Source of the DNA: Parafrankia elaeagni | GTDB taxonomy: Bacteria; Actinomycetota; Actinomycetes; Frankiales; Frankiaceae | Direction: 5' to 3' | NCBI RefSeq assembly: GCF_000374165.1 | Contig: NZ_KB893715.1 | Span: forward strand, 4,679 to 68,678 | Length of the DNA stretch: 64,000 bases | Shown here: piece after piece, positions 33,111 to 41,802 of the stretch | How the letters are laid out: every line of letters begins with the position of its first letter | Position numbering within the stretch: the first letter of the stretch is position 1 | Program-made: the position numbers and the translations under genes | Notes under the pieces: model-generated | What the model saw: the letters and a program-made list of their open reading frames with translations, nothing else | Databases searched by the model: none | Told to the model about the DNA's origin: nothing

Positions 33111-34058
33111 GTGGTGGCGCTGAACGGGGTGCTTGACGTCGAGCTGACAGTGCCGGACCCGGAGGAGCTGGCGTCCTTCTGGCTTCGGCGTGGGCTGGCC
33201 CGTGGCGGTGAGGGGGTTCTCGGTACCGAGACGCGCCCGGTGCAGCTTCGGCTGGCCGACGGTCCCTACCGCCATCTGAGCGACCTGCACCTCGGCTGTG
33301 ACGAGGAGGCCGACCTCGTCGGCGTCCGCGACCGGCTGGTGGCCATGGGGGTCGAGACCCGGCTGGGTGACGGCGTGCTGCGGTGTGTCGATCCGATCTT
33401 CGGCCATGCTGTGACGATCGAGGTCGGCAAGCCCGAGCCGGTCCGGTCGGAGAACACGCGGCCGGGTAACCGCCCGGGGGAGACCGGTCGGTGGGACGCC
33501 GCCCCGGACGCGGTCATGGAGGAACGCCCGCGGGTGCCCCGGCGACTGGCCCACGTGGTGCTCTCCACTCCGGATGTCCCGGCTTCGGAGCGGTTTTACG
33601 TCGACGGGATCGGGTTCAAGGTGACCGAGCGGGCGCCCGGTGGGGCCGGCGTGTTCACACGCTGTTCGCCGGAGCACCACAATCTGCTTCTGCTACGCAC
33701 GCGGGCTGTCCCGCACATCAATCACTACGCCCTGGAGATGGATGACGTGGACGCGATCGGCAAGGCGGCCCAGGCGACCCTGGACGAGCGGCCTGAGAGT
33801 CATGTCGTCGGCCTCGGGCGCCATGTCGCGGGCGGCAACCTGTTCTGGTACCTTCTCGACCCCGCGGGGACGATGTTCGAGTTCTTCAGTGACATGGACC
33901 AGATCCGCGACGAAGACCGTTGGGCCGCGGAACTTGCCAGGCGGCCCGCGCCGTCCGCCTCGCCCGTCAAGACGTGGGGTCCTGAGCCGCCGAGGATTTT
34001 CTGGGTTCCCGCGGATCTGGCGGAGATCGCGGCCGGCCGTGAGGCGGAGGGACTCTGA
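33111..34058 (+). CDS. Vicinal-oxygen-chelate/extradiol dioxygenase-like protein
   Basis: A 315-residue two-domain VOC protein. Possible metal ligands in the C-terminal domain are H in RRLAHVVLSTPD, H in HINHYALEMDD and E in GTMFEFFSDMD, the H-H-E set of type I extradiol dioxygenases. The N-terminal half is shorter and diverged. GTG 33111 was chosen because GAAGGG lies just upstream and the protein then begins at the first VOC strand; the long open frame upstream is the shadow of the previous gene. It follows the HsaA-like monooxygenase by 55 bases and probably acts on its product. Confidence 0.85.
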   Translation: MVALNGVLDVELTVPDPEELASFWLRRGLARGGEGVLGTETRPVQLRLADGPYRHLSDLHLGCDEEADLVGVRDRLVAMGVETRLGDGVLRCVDPIFGHAVTIEVGKPEPVRSENTRPGNRPGETGRWDAAPDAVMEERPRVPRRLAHVVLSTPDVPASERFYVDGIGFKVTERAPGGAGVFTRCSPEHHNLLLLRTRAVPHINHYALEMDDVDAIGKAAQATLDERPESHVVGLGRHVAGGNLFWYLLDPAGTMFEFFSDMDQIRDEDRWAAELARRPAPSASPVKTWGPEPPRIFWVPADLAEIAAGREAEGL

Positions 34059-34074
34059 TGGGTCAGGGAAACTG

Positions 34075-34854
34075 ATGGACCTGGGTATCCACGGTCGCCG
34101 GGCGATGGTGTGCGCGTCGAGCCGGGGGCTTGGCCGGGCGTGCGCGAACGCGCTCGCCCGGGAGGGCGCCGCCGTCGTCGTCAATGGCCGGACCGCGGCC
34201 GATGTCGCGGAGACCGCGGCCGCGCTGGAAGCCGAACATGGGGCCGAGATCATCCCGGTGGTCGCCGATGTGACGACGGCCGAGGGTCGGGCGGCGCTGC
34301 TCGTCGCCTGCCCGGAGCCCGACATCCTCGTTCTCAACAGCGCGGGCCCGCCTCCGATGCCCTTCAGTCGGATCGACGGCGAGATATGGGAGCGGGAGCT
34401 GCACGCGCTGATGGTCGCGCCGCTGCTCCTGCTGCGGGAGGTGCTTCCCGGTATGCGCCGTCGGGGTTTCGGTCGGATCGTTGCGATCACCTCGGCGATG
34501 GTGAAGTCGCCGCATGCGCTGATGAGCCTTTCCCACGCATCCCGCACCGGCCTCACCTCCGTCCTGAAAGGCCAGTCCCGGCATGTCGCGCGGGACAACG
34601 TGACGATCAACCAGCTCCTTCCCGAGCGGATCGACACCGGCCGGCAGCGTGAGCTCGCGGAGCACGCGATGAAGGCTCGGGGAATCACCTGGGAGGAGGT
34701 GCGGGCCGAACAGATCGCCTCGATCGCCGCGGGCCGACTTGGAACTCCCGACGAGTTCGGGGATGCCTGTGCCTTCTTGTGTTCGGCGCAGGCCGGATAC
34801 ATCAGTGGCCAGAGCTTGCAGCTCGATGGTGGCAGTTACGAAGGGCTGTGGTGA
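34075..34854 (+). CDS. Atypical SDR-family oxidoreductase
   Basis: A 259-residue short-chain dehydrogenase-like protein with the nucleotide motif ASSRGLGRA and the N(S)AG motif NSAGPP. The usual YxxxK active site is replaced by the stretch SHASRTGLTS, so both the tyrosine and the lysine are absent at the expected positions. The C-terminal YISGQSLQLDGG is typical. The gene lies 16 bases after the VOC gene and 7 bases before the next SDR, in an operon. Activity as a standard dehydrogenase is doubtful. Confidence 0.87.
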   Translation: MDLGIHGRRAMVCASSRGLGRACANALAREGAAVVVNGRTAADVAETAAALEAEHGAEIIPVVADVTTAEGRAALLVACPEPDILVLNSAGPPPMPFSRIDGEIWERELHALMVAPLLLLREVLPGMRRRGFGRIVAITSAMVKSPHALMSLSHASRTGLTSVLKGQSRHVARDNVTINQLLPERIDTGRQRELAEHAMKARGITWEEVRAEQIASIAAGRLGTPDEFGDACAFLCSAQAGYISGQSLQLDGGSYEGLW

Positions 34855-34861
34855 CTTTCTG

Positions 34862-35683
34862 ATGACAGGACGACTGGCAGGCAGGATTGCCATGATCACG
34901 GGTGGTGCCCAGGGGCAGGGCGCGAGCCAGGCCCAGCTGTTCGTCGAGGAGGGCGCGACGGTCGTCATCGCCGACATCCACGACGAGGCGGGCGAGCGCC
35001 TGTCCGCCGAACTCGGCGAACAGGCCGTGTTCCAGCATCTCGACGTGACGGACGAGGAGGGCTGGGCCCGCGCGGTCGGTCGCGTGCTCGAGGAGTTCGG
35101 CCGGATCGACATCCTGGTGAACGGCGCGGGGATCAACCTGACGGCCTGGCTGGAGGACACCTCGGTGGAGGACTTCCTGCGGCTCGTCAAGGTCAATCAG
35201 CTCGGGCCCTGGCTCGGCATCCGCGCGGTCGCCGCGCCGATGCGCGCCGCCGGCGGCGGCGTCATCGTCAACATCGGCTCCGCCTCGGTGGCCGCCGGCC
35301 TGATCGGGAAGACGGCCTACGCCGGCAGCAAGCACGCGCTGCGCGGCATCAGCAGGATCGCCGCGGGTGAGCTCGGCCGCTGGGGAATCCGGGTGAACGC
35401 GGTTCTGCCCGGTGGTATCTACACCCAGATGTCCGTTGACGACGGAAGTCTGCCCCCGGACATCAACAAGAACTTCGCCGGGCAGCCGATCCCCCGTATC
35501 GGTTATCCCGAGGAGGTCGCCCGAGCCGTCCTCTTTCTCGCCTCGGACGAGTCCTCGTACAGCAGCGGTGCGGAGATTCTCGTCGACGGGGGCATGACGG
35601 CCGCGCCGTTGAAGTCACCCATCCCGAAACATGTTCCGCGTGACGTCGCCGAGCTCGTTCGAGAGAAGAGCGCGGGCCGATAG
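34862..35683 (+). CDS. SDR-family NAD(P)-dependent oxidoreductase
   Basis: A 273-residue classical SDR with cofactor motif TGGAQGQG, NGAG, a serine in NIGSASVAA and the complete catalytic pair YAGSK. The C-terminus SGAEILVDGGM is followed by a 20-residue extension. It lies 7 bases after the atypical SDR. It could oxidise a ring alcohol, for example a dihydrodiol, before or after the Rieske step. Paralogues in this window are at 20099, 34075, 56001 and 58192. Confidence 0.92.
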   Translation: MTGRLAGRIAMITGGAQGQGASQAQLFVEEGATVVIADIHDEAGERLSAELGEQAVFQHLDVTDEEGWARAVGRVLEEFGRIDILVNGAGINLTAWLEDTSVEDFLRLVKVNQLGPWLGIRAVAAPMRAAGGGVIVNIGSASVAAGLIGKTAYAGSKHALRGISRIAAGELGRWGIRVNAVLPGGIYTQMSVDDGSLPPDINKNFAGQPIPRIGYPEEVARAVLFLASDESSYSSGAEILVDGGMTAAPLKSPIPKHVPRDVAELVREKSAGR

Positions 35684-35944
35684 CCTGAAAAGGACTCACT
35701 GAAGGCAGCGAGCCGGCGGGGGATTGCCCCGTCGGCCTCCTTGCCGTTCCGTCGGAGGGATCGCATGGGCGGCCTCGGCGCGAGGGCTTCCAGAGCTGCT
35801 GAGTCGACCACGTCCGTCGCTGAGGCGGGTTGAACAGATTTCGAATTAGTTGTACTGTCTGCTGCGCCGCCCAGGAATATGGGGTGGATCACACGGACAG
35901 GGGAGGGGCCCCGTCCGCGTTTTCAGTAATTGAGGAGATACCCT
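35684..35944 (+). promoter_or_regulatory. Promoter region of the second Liv operon
   Basis: About 260 bases. A weak hairpin (GCCGGCGGGG 35712-35721 with CCCCGTCGGC 35727-35736) may end the SDR transcript. The motif TTGAACAGAT is at 35830-35839 in plus orientation. The RBS GAGGAG lies just before the GTG start at 35945. Confidence 0.5.
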
Positions 35945-37171
35945 GTGCGTCGATTAACCCTGGGAATTCTCGGTACCGCGGCATCGCTGGTTCTGGTCAC
36001 GGCCTGCGGCGGCTCGTCCGGCTCGTCCGGCTCGTCCGGCACTATCAAGATCGGACTCATCACGTCGCTGAGCGGACCGTTGGCGGCGCAGTTCGTCGGT
36101 GTGGACAAGGACTTCAAGGCCCGGATCGAGGTGGAGAACGCCAAGGGTGGGGTCAACGGGCGCCGTATCGAGGTCGTCGTCGCAGACGACGCCGGTTCTT
36201 CCCAGGGCAATCTGACGGCCGCACAGAAACTGGTCCAGTCGGACCATGTGGTGGCGGTCGCCAATGAGTCGGCGTTCGTCTCGGGGTCCATCCGCTACCT
36301 CAACCAGGCGAAGATCCCGGTGTTCGGCGGCCTGTACTCAGGGCCGTTCTGGGGCAAGGAGCCCTACCGGAACATGTTCGGCAGTTGGGGCAGCGCCGAC
36401 CCGGACAGCGTGCCGTTCACGACGATCGGTGCCTACCTGAAGTCTATCGGATCGAGGTCCGTCGGGTCGATCGGCTACTCCGACTCGCCCTCGTCGAAGG
36501 TGGACGCGGAAAACCAGGGTGCATCGACCACCGCGGCCGGACTCGCCACGCCCATCATCAACACGAGCACCCAGATCGGCAGCAACGACTTCTCCGGTCT
36601 CGCGCTCAGCCTCAAGGATGCGGGTGTCGACACCGTCATCACCGCGCTGGGCGGCCCCGCGAACGTGGCGCTGATCACCGCGGCCAAGCAGGCCGGCGCG
36701 CCGATCACACGCGGGTTCCTCATCTCCACGTACTCCCCGTCGATCCTGGGCTCGGCGGCAGAGAGCGTTCTGCAGGGCATGGATTTCGGGCTCTACTACG
36801 CTCCGCAGCAGCTCGGCTCCCCGGCGACGAAGGCCGTCCAGGCGGCGCTGGAGAAGTATGCGGGCCTGGGTAAGGACACCTTCTATGCCTTCGACATCAT
36901 GGGCTGGCTCTCCGCCTCGGCGATCATCGCCGGGCTCACCGCGGCCGGGGACGACCCGACACCGGCGTCGATCATCTCCTCGATGCGCACCGTCAGCGAT
37001 TTCGACGCCGACGGACTGCTGCCCGCCAAGGTGAACTTCGCCGACTTCGGCAAGGGCAGCTCCGAGGGCCTCGGCGCGAACGGCTGCACCTTTGTCGTCC
37101 GGCTCACCGGCGACACCTTCGTGCCACAGAACGGTGGCAAGCCGATTTGCGGCGAGCCGATCAGCGAGTGA
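35945..37171 (+). CDS. Liv-type ABC transporter substrate-binding lipoprotein
   Basis: A 408-residue periplasmic-binding-type lipoprotein. A lipoprotein signal peptide ends at LVLVTAC (cysteine about residue 22) and is followed by a flexible GSSGSSGSSG linker. The mature part shows the Peripla_BP_6 pattern: IKIGLITSLSGPLAAQFVGV, NAKGGVNGRRIEVVVADD and VVAVANESAFVSG. GTG 35945 was chosen because GAGGAG precedes it and it gives a compact signal peptide. It is first of the operon with LivHM, LivG and LivF (to 41105). The ligand is probably the island's growth substrate. Confidence 0.93.
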   Translation: MRRLTLGILGTAASLVLVTACGGSSGSSGSSGTIKIGLITSLSGPLAAQFVGVDKDFKARIEVENAKGGVNGRRIEVVVADDAGSSQGNLTAAQKLVQSDHVVAVANESAFVSGSIRYLNQAKIPVFGGLYSGPFWGKEPYRNMFGSWGSADPDSVPFTTIGAYLKSIGSRSVGSIGYSDSPSSKVDAENQGASTTAAGLATPIINTSTQIGSNDFSGLALSLKDAGVDTVITALGGPANVALITAAKQAGAPITRGFLISTYSPSILGSAAESVLQGMDFGLYYAPQQLGSPATKAVQAALEKYAGLGKDTFYAFDIMGWLSASAIIAGLTAAGDDPTPASIISSMRTVSDFDADGLLPAKVNFADFGKGSSEGLGANGCTFVVRLTGDTFVPQNGGKPICGEPISE

Positions 37172-37339
37172 CCGCCGAGCAGCGAATGGCCCCGAGCTGG
37201 GGCCGGCTCTGAGGCAGTCCTCCCGCGCACCGTGACCTGTGGCACGCCGGAGGACCCGGACGGGCAGCAGCACCTGCCCCACCCGGCACCCAGCGTTCGA
37301 TCCGACGCATCTGATCCGACGTCCAAGGAGCAGCCGGAC

Positions 37340-39433
37340 GTGACCCAGTACATCATCGCCGGGTTGGTGAGCGGCAGCATCTACGCGCTGGCGGCACTCG
37401 GCCTCGTCTCGACCTATCTGTCGGCCGGCGTACTCAACTTCGCCTACGGCGCCTACGCGTTCTTCGCCGCGCGGCTCTACTTCTACCTGCACGTCGAGCA
37501 GGGGTGGGGCATCCTCCCCGCCGCGGCGCTGGTCATCCTGGTGGTGTCGCCGCTGGCCGGGCTCGTGCTGTGGGCACTCCTGTTCCGCGGTCTCGCCCGC
37601 TCGCCCACCCTGGTCAAGGTCGCCGCGACCATCGGGCTCTCCGTCGCCATCCCGCCGGCGGCGCAACTGCTGTTCGGCAAGGAAGAGATCTACGGTGCCC
37701 CACCCGGCCTCGCGCCGCGGCCGGTCGACGTGTATCACCCGTTCGGCGTCGCCATGACCCTCGACCAGGTCATCGTAATCGCCTGCCTGGTCGCCGTGCT
37801 CGCCGTCGGCGCGTTCGTACTGCGATTCACCAACGTCGGTCTGGTGGTACGAGCCGTCGTCGACTCAGAGACCATGACGACGCTGACGGGAGTAAATCCG
37901 CAGGTCGTCAGCGCCGGGGTGTGGTCAGTGAGTTTCGTCCTCTCCGGGCTCGCCGGGATCCTGGTCGCGCCGACCCTCGGACTGCAGTCGGACAGTTTCA
38001 CGCTGTTGACGGCCACGGCGTTCACCGCCGTCGTCATCGCCAGGATGCGGTTCCCCGGCCGTGCCGTCGTCGTCGCGCTCCTGATCGGCGTGGCGACCGC
38101 GTTGGTCCGCAAGTGGGCGCCCGCGGACAGCTCGCTCGCCGACAAACTGATTCCCTCGGTGCCGTTCATCTTCGTCGTGCTGTTCATCCTGCTCGGATCG
38201 CGCCAGGTCCGTGAGCCGCGGGGCGAGCACGAGACCGCCCTCGGCGTCGCCCTGGCCCGGGAGGACGAACGCCGGGCGAGGCGGGCCACGGGCGCGCGCC
38301 GCGGCCCGCTCGGCATCGCGGTGGGTAACCCGGGTGCGGTGGCGGCGATCGTGGCCGTTCTCGTGCTGCCGGCGGTGCTGAACAACTTCTGGTTGGGCCT
38401 GGTGGCCTCGGGGCTCGTCCTGGGCATCGCCATGCTGTCGTTCACGCTCGTGACCGGTGAGGGTGGCTTCATCTCGCTGGCGCAGGTGTCCTTCGCCGGG
38501 CTCGGCGCGGCCGCCGTCGGCCAGCTGACCGCCGAGAACGGCTTTTCCCCGCTGCTGGCGCTGGTCTGTGCCGGGGCGGTGGCGCTCCTGCTCGGGTTGC
38601 TGGTCGGCGTGCTGACGGTGCGCCTGGGCGATCTCTACATCGCCGTGATAACGCTGACCTTCGGTCTGTTGCTGGACAGCCTCGTGTTCCGATCCGAGCA
38701 CTTCTACCGCAGCGGCGCCGGGGTGGACGTCGCGCGCCCCTCTTTCGCCTCCGGTGACGTCGCCTTCGCCTACTTCGCCCTGGTGGTGTTCGCGTTGCTG
38801 GCGCTGTTCGTCGTGAACCTGCGCCGGTCCACGACCGGCCTGGGAGTCGTGGCGGGCCGGTGGAGCGTGCCCGGAGCCCGGACGCTCGGCCTCAACACGA
38901 CCGCGTTGCGCGCGCTGCTCGTCGGGGTCGGCGCCGGTGTGGCCGCGATCGGCGGCGGCATGCTGGCCATGTACCAGCAGGCCTCGCTGCTGGACTCCTT
39001 CGCTACCCCGATCGGACTGATCTGGCTGACCGTCGCGGTGGCGGTGGGCATCCGCAGCGTGCCCGGCGCGGCCGCGGCCGGCCTGTCGCTGACAGTCATT
39101 CCCGGGCTGGTGACCCAGTACCTGCCCGCCTCCTGGACGCCGGTGCCCACGTTGTTGTTCGGCCTGGCCGCGATCGGCATGGTGCGACAACCGGACGGCA
39201 TGGCGGCCGATCTCGGCTCGCTGGCTGACCGGGTGGCCCGGGGAGCGCGGCTGGTCTTTGGTCGTGGCGCCGGCGGGACGCCGACCATCACCCCGTCAAC
39301 GGCAGTGGCCACAGTTCCGGTGGCCGGAACGGACAGTGAGCCGGTGAGCACGCGTCCGGGCGGCGCCGTCGGTGCCATCCGGGGGGGCGGCTCCGCGCCG
39401 CGCGAAAAGCTGGGTCCGGAGGAGCGAGCGTGA
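37340..39433 (+). CDS. LivH-LivM fused branched-chain-amino-acid-type ABC permease
   Basis: A 697-residue protein with two fused permease domains. The LivH half is at residues ~1-290 (GSIYALAALGLVSTYLSAGV...LNFAYG), and the LivM half at ~330-620 (LVTGEGGFISLAQVSFAGLG). It ends with a polar tail. GTG 37340 was chosen because AAGGAG lies 9 bases upstream and the hydrophobic part starts at once. It overlaps LivG by 4 bases. Unlike the transporter at 16260, the ATPase is a separate gene here. Confidence 0.93.
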   Translation: MTQYIIAGLVSGSIYALAALGLVSTYLSAGVLNFAYGAYAFFAARLYFYLHVEQGWGILPAAALVILVVSPLAGLVLWALLFRGLARSPTLVKVAATIGLSVAIPPAAQLLFGKEEIYGAPPGLAPRPVDVYHPFGVAMTLDQVIVIACLVAVLAVGAFVLRFTNVGLVVRAVVDSETMTTLTGVNPQVVSAGVWSVSFVLSGLAGILVAPTLGLQSDSFTLLTATAFTAVVIARMRFPGRAVVVALLIGVATALVRKWAPADSSLADKLIPSVPFIFVVLFILLGSRQVREPRGEHETALGVALAREDERRARRATGARRGPLGIAVGNPGAVAAIVAVLVLPAVLNNFWLGLVASGLVLGIAMLSFTLVTGEGGFISLAQVSFAGLGAAAVGQLTAENGFSPLLALVCAGAVALLLGLLVGVLTVRLGDLYIAVITLTFGLLLDSLVFRSEHFYRSGAGVDVARPSFASGDVAFAYFALVVFALLALFVVNLRRSTTGLGVVAGRWSVPGARTLGLNTTALRALLVGVGAGVAAIGGGMLAMYQQASLLDSFATPIGLIWLTVAVAVGIRSVPGAAAAGLSLTVIPGLVTQYLPASWTPVPTLLFGLAAIGMVRQPDGMAADLGSLADRVARGARLVFGRGAGGTPTITPSTAVATVPVAGTDSEPVSTRPGGAVGAIRGGGSAPREKLGPEERA

Positions 39434-40308
39434 GCGAGATCGTGCGGGACGACTCCGGGCAGCAGCACGGGAGGGCGGCCGAGGGCGATCCGGCGGCAGG
39501 CTCCGCGCCGCCAGCCCCGCTTCTCGAGGCCCGCGACGTCGTGGTGCGCTTCGGTGGTCTGGTCGCGGTGGACACCGTGTCGCTGAAGGTGCCGACCAGG
39601 TCGGTGGTCGGGCTCGTCGGGCCCAACGGAGCCGGTAAGTCGACGCTGTTCGCCGTGCTGTCCGGACTGCAGCGGCCGCAGTCGGGCCAGGTGCGACTCG
39701 GTGGCGTGGACGTCACCGGGGCCACCGCCCAGGCCCGTGCTCGCCGCGGCCTGGCTCGCACCTTCCAGCACCCGGAGATCTTCTTCACGCTGACGGTCCG
39801 GGAGCACCTGCTCGTCGCCTACCGCGCCCGGCACGCCCGGCGGCGTCTCGTCACCGACCTGCTGATGACGCCCTCGCGGTGGCGACGCGACGTCGGCGAG
39901 GAGGATCGGGTCGACAGCCTGCTCGACCAGCTGGAGCTGCGGGGCGTCGAGGATCGTCGCGCCGCCGCGTTGCCGCTGGGGATGCTCCGGCGCCTTGAGG
40001 TGGCTCGCGCGCTCGCCGCCGAGCCCACCCTGCTGCTGCTGGACGAACCGTCCTCCGGCCTGGACGTGGGGGAGACCGAACGGCTCGGCGAGGTCCTGCG
40101 GGCCGCGGTCGATTCCGAGGGGCTGTCGCTGCTCATGGTCGAACACGATCTGGGCCTGGTCCTGGGTCTCAGCGATCACGTGTACGTCCTCGACTTCGGC
40201 AAGCTCGTCGCCGACGGCACTCCCGCGGAGATCCGGGCCTCCAGCGTCGTGCGGGACGCGTATCTCGGAACCGCCGGGGACCTCGACCAGAGCCAGGGAG
40301 CGTCATGA
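39430..40308 (+). CDS. LivG-type ABC transporter ATPase
   Basis: A 292-residue ATPase with Walker A GPNGAGKST, the LivG segment RRGLARTFQHPEIFFTLTVR, a signature region in the form LPLGMLRRLEVARALA, Walker B LLLLDEPSSGLD and H-loop VEHDLGLV. The usual LSYGxxR signature is degenerate here (LPLGMLR). The first 35 residues are a polar extension. It overlaps the permease gene by 4 bases and LivF by 4 bases, so all three are coupled. Confidence 0.93.
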   Translation: MSEIVRDDSGQQHGRAAEGDPAAGSAPPAPLLEARDVVVRFGGLVAVDTVSLKVPTRSVVGLVGPNGAGKSTLFAVLSGLQRPQSGQVRLGGVDVTGATAQARARRGLARTFQHPEIFFTLTVREHLLVAYRARHARRRLVTDLLMTPSRWRRDVGEEDRVDSLLDQLELRGVEDRRAAALPLGMLRRLEVARALAAEPTLLLLDEPSSGLDVGETERLGEVLRAAVDSEGLSLLMVEHDLGLVLGLSDHVYVLDFGKLVADGTPAEIRASSVVRDAYLGTAGDLDQSQGAS

Positions 40309-41105
40309 TGAACCCGCCAGGCGCCAGTACGTCCTCCGTCGACGCGTCGTCCGAGGAACCGGCGGGCGAAGCGGTGCCGTTGCTCACCGTGGAGGGCCTG
40401 TCTGTGACCTACGGGGCGGCCCAGGCGCTGTTCGGGGTGTCGCTCCAGGTACGACGGGGACAGGCCGTCGCCGTCCTTGGAGTGAACGGCGCGGGGAAGT
40501 CGAGCCTGGCGCAGGCCGTGTGCGGCCTCACTCCGCCGTCGGCCGGCCGGATCGTCTTCGACGGAGCGGACGTGACCGGCCGGTCGGCGGCGCGGATCAG
40601 CCGGCTCGGTCTGGCCTATCTGCCTGAGGGACGCGGGATCTTCCGTGGGCTGTCGGTACAGGACAACCTCCGGATGTTCTTCCGGGGCGCGGGGAGGGCC
40701 GGCTCCGCGCAGGCATGCGTCACCGCGTATGAGATGTTCCCGCGCCTCGCCGAGCGCCGTCGACAGACGGCCGGCACGCTCTCCGGCGGCGAGCAGCAGA
40801 TGCTGGCGCTCGCGCGGGTACTCGCCGCGGGACCGCGGCTGGTCATCGCCGACGAACCGTCGCTCGGTCTGGCACCGAAGCTCATCGACATGGTTTTTGA
40901 GGCCCTCGCGACCGCGCGTGACGCGGGAGTCTCGATCGTGCTGATCGAGCAGTACGTGCACCGGGCACTGGCCTTCGTCGACACCGCGGTCATCCTCAAC
41001 CGGGGCGCGGTGACCTGGAGCGGTCCGGCCGCCGAGGCCGGTGACGAGGTGCTCGTCCATTACCTGGGCGAGAAGCCGACGGCGGATGTCAGCCGGTCCG
41101 GCTGA
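40305..41105 (+). CDS. LivF-type ABC transporter ATPase
   Basis: A 266-residue ATPase with Walker A GVNGAGKSS, the segment LAYLPEGRGIFRGLSVQDNL, signature LSGGEQQML, Walker B LVIADEPSLGLAP and switch region IEQYVHRAL. It is last of the Liv operon starting at 35945. The start is an ATGATG pair overlapping the LivG stop. A 25-residue polar N-terminal extension precedes the ATPase fold. Confidence 0.93.
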   Translation: MMNPPGASTSSVDASSEEPAGEAVPLLTVEGLSVTYGAAQALFGVSLQVRRGQAVAVLGVNGAGKSSLAQAVCGLTPPSAGRIVFDGADVTGRSAARISRLGLAYLPEGRGIFRGLSVQDNLRMFFRGAGRAGSAQACVTAYEMFPRLAERRRQTAGTLSGGEQQMLALARVLAAGPRLVIADEPSLGLAPKLIDMVFEALATARDAGVSIVLIEQYVHRALAFVDTAVILNRGAVTWSGPAAEAGDEVLVHYLGEKPTADVSRSG

Positions 41106-41214
41106 AACTGGCCGGACAGGGTTCGGGTCGACGCCGCAGGAAACGCGGCGCATCCAGGTGAGTTCGACATGCGTTTGTTGTGGACGACAGTGAGCCACGC
41201 GGCATCGTCCTCAG

Positions 41215-41781
41215 GTGGAGGAGTACGCGGATGCAGGTACCGAGCCGATGGTGGCGTACCGGGCGTTGCTGGAGACCTGTCCGGCGGACCGCATCGTCAT
41301 GGGCGGCGTCTCCGCTGGGGGGAACCTGGCGGCGGCAATGACGTTGCGTGCCCGCGACGAGGGCCTGCCGTTTCCCTCGGCGGCGATTCTTCTGATGCCC
41401 GAGGTCGACCTCACCGAGTCGGGGGACTCGTTCCAGACAAACCTTGGTATCGACACGGTCCTGATCAGGAGCCTGATGCCGGCGAACCAGCTTTACGCAG
41501 CCGGCCACGATCTCAGCGACCCCTACCTGTCACCGCTGTTCGGTGACTTCTCCAAAGGCTTCCCGTCAACCTTCCTCGCCACGGGGACCCGCGACCTGTT
41601 CTTGTCGAACACGGTGCGGATGCACCGAATCCTGCGCGGCGCCGAGATCACCGCTGACCTGAACGTGTTCGAGGCGACGCCCCACGGTGGTTTCATGGTT
41701 CCCACCGCCGAGGCCGAGGAGTTGAGAGCGGAGGTGAACCGGTTCATCCAGATTCAGTGCCCAGGTGTTGATGTCTCGTGA
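41215..41781 (+). pseudogene. Alpha/beta hydrolase (HSL/esterase family), N-terminally truncated
   Basis: 188 codons matching the C-terminal two thirds of a hormone-sensitive-lipase-type esterase. The nucleophile elbow is GGVSAGGN, the acid residue is in ATGTRDLFLSN and the histidine is in EATPHGGFM. The N-terminal third, including the HGGG oxyanion-hole motif, is missing, and no other frame supplies it; the in-frame codon upstream is a stop (TGA 41191). A GTG at 41215 opens the remaining frame. It is probably a remnant. It sits between livF and the second Rieske alpha gene. Confidence 0.65.
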
Positions 41782-41802
41782 TTCAGAAGAAAGGCCGCAT
41801 GA

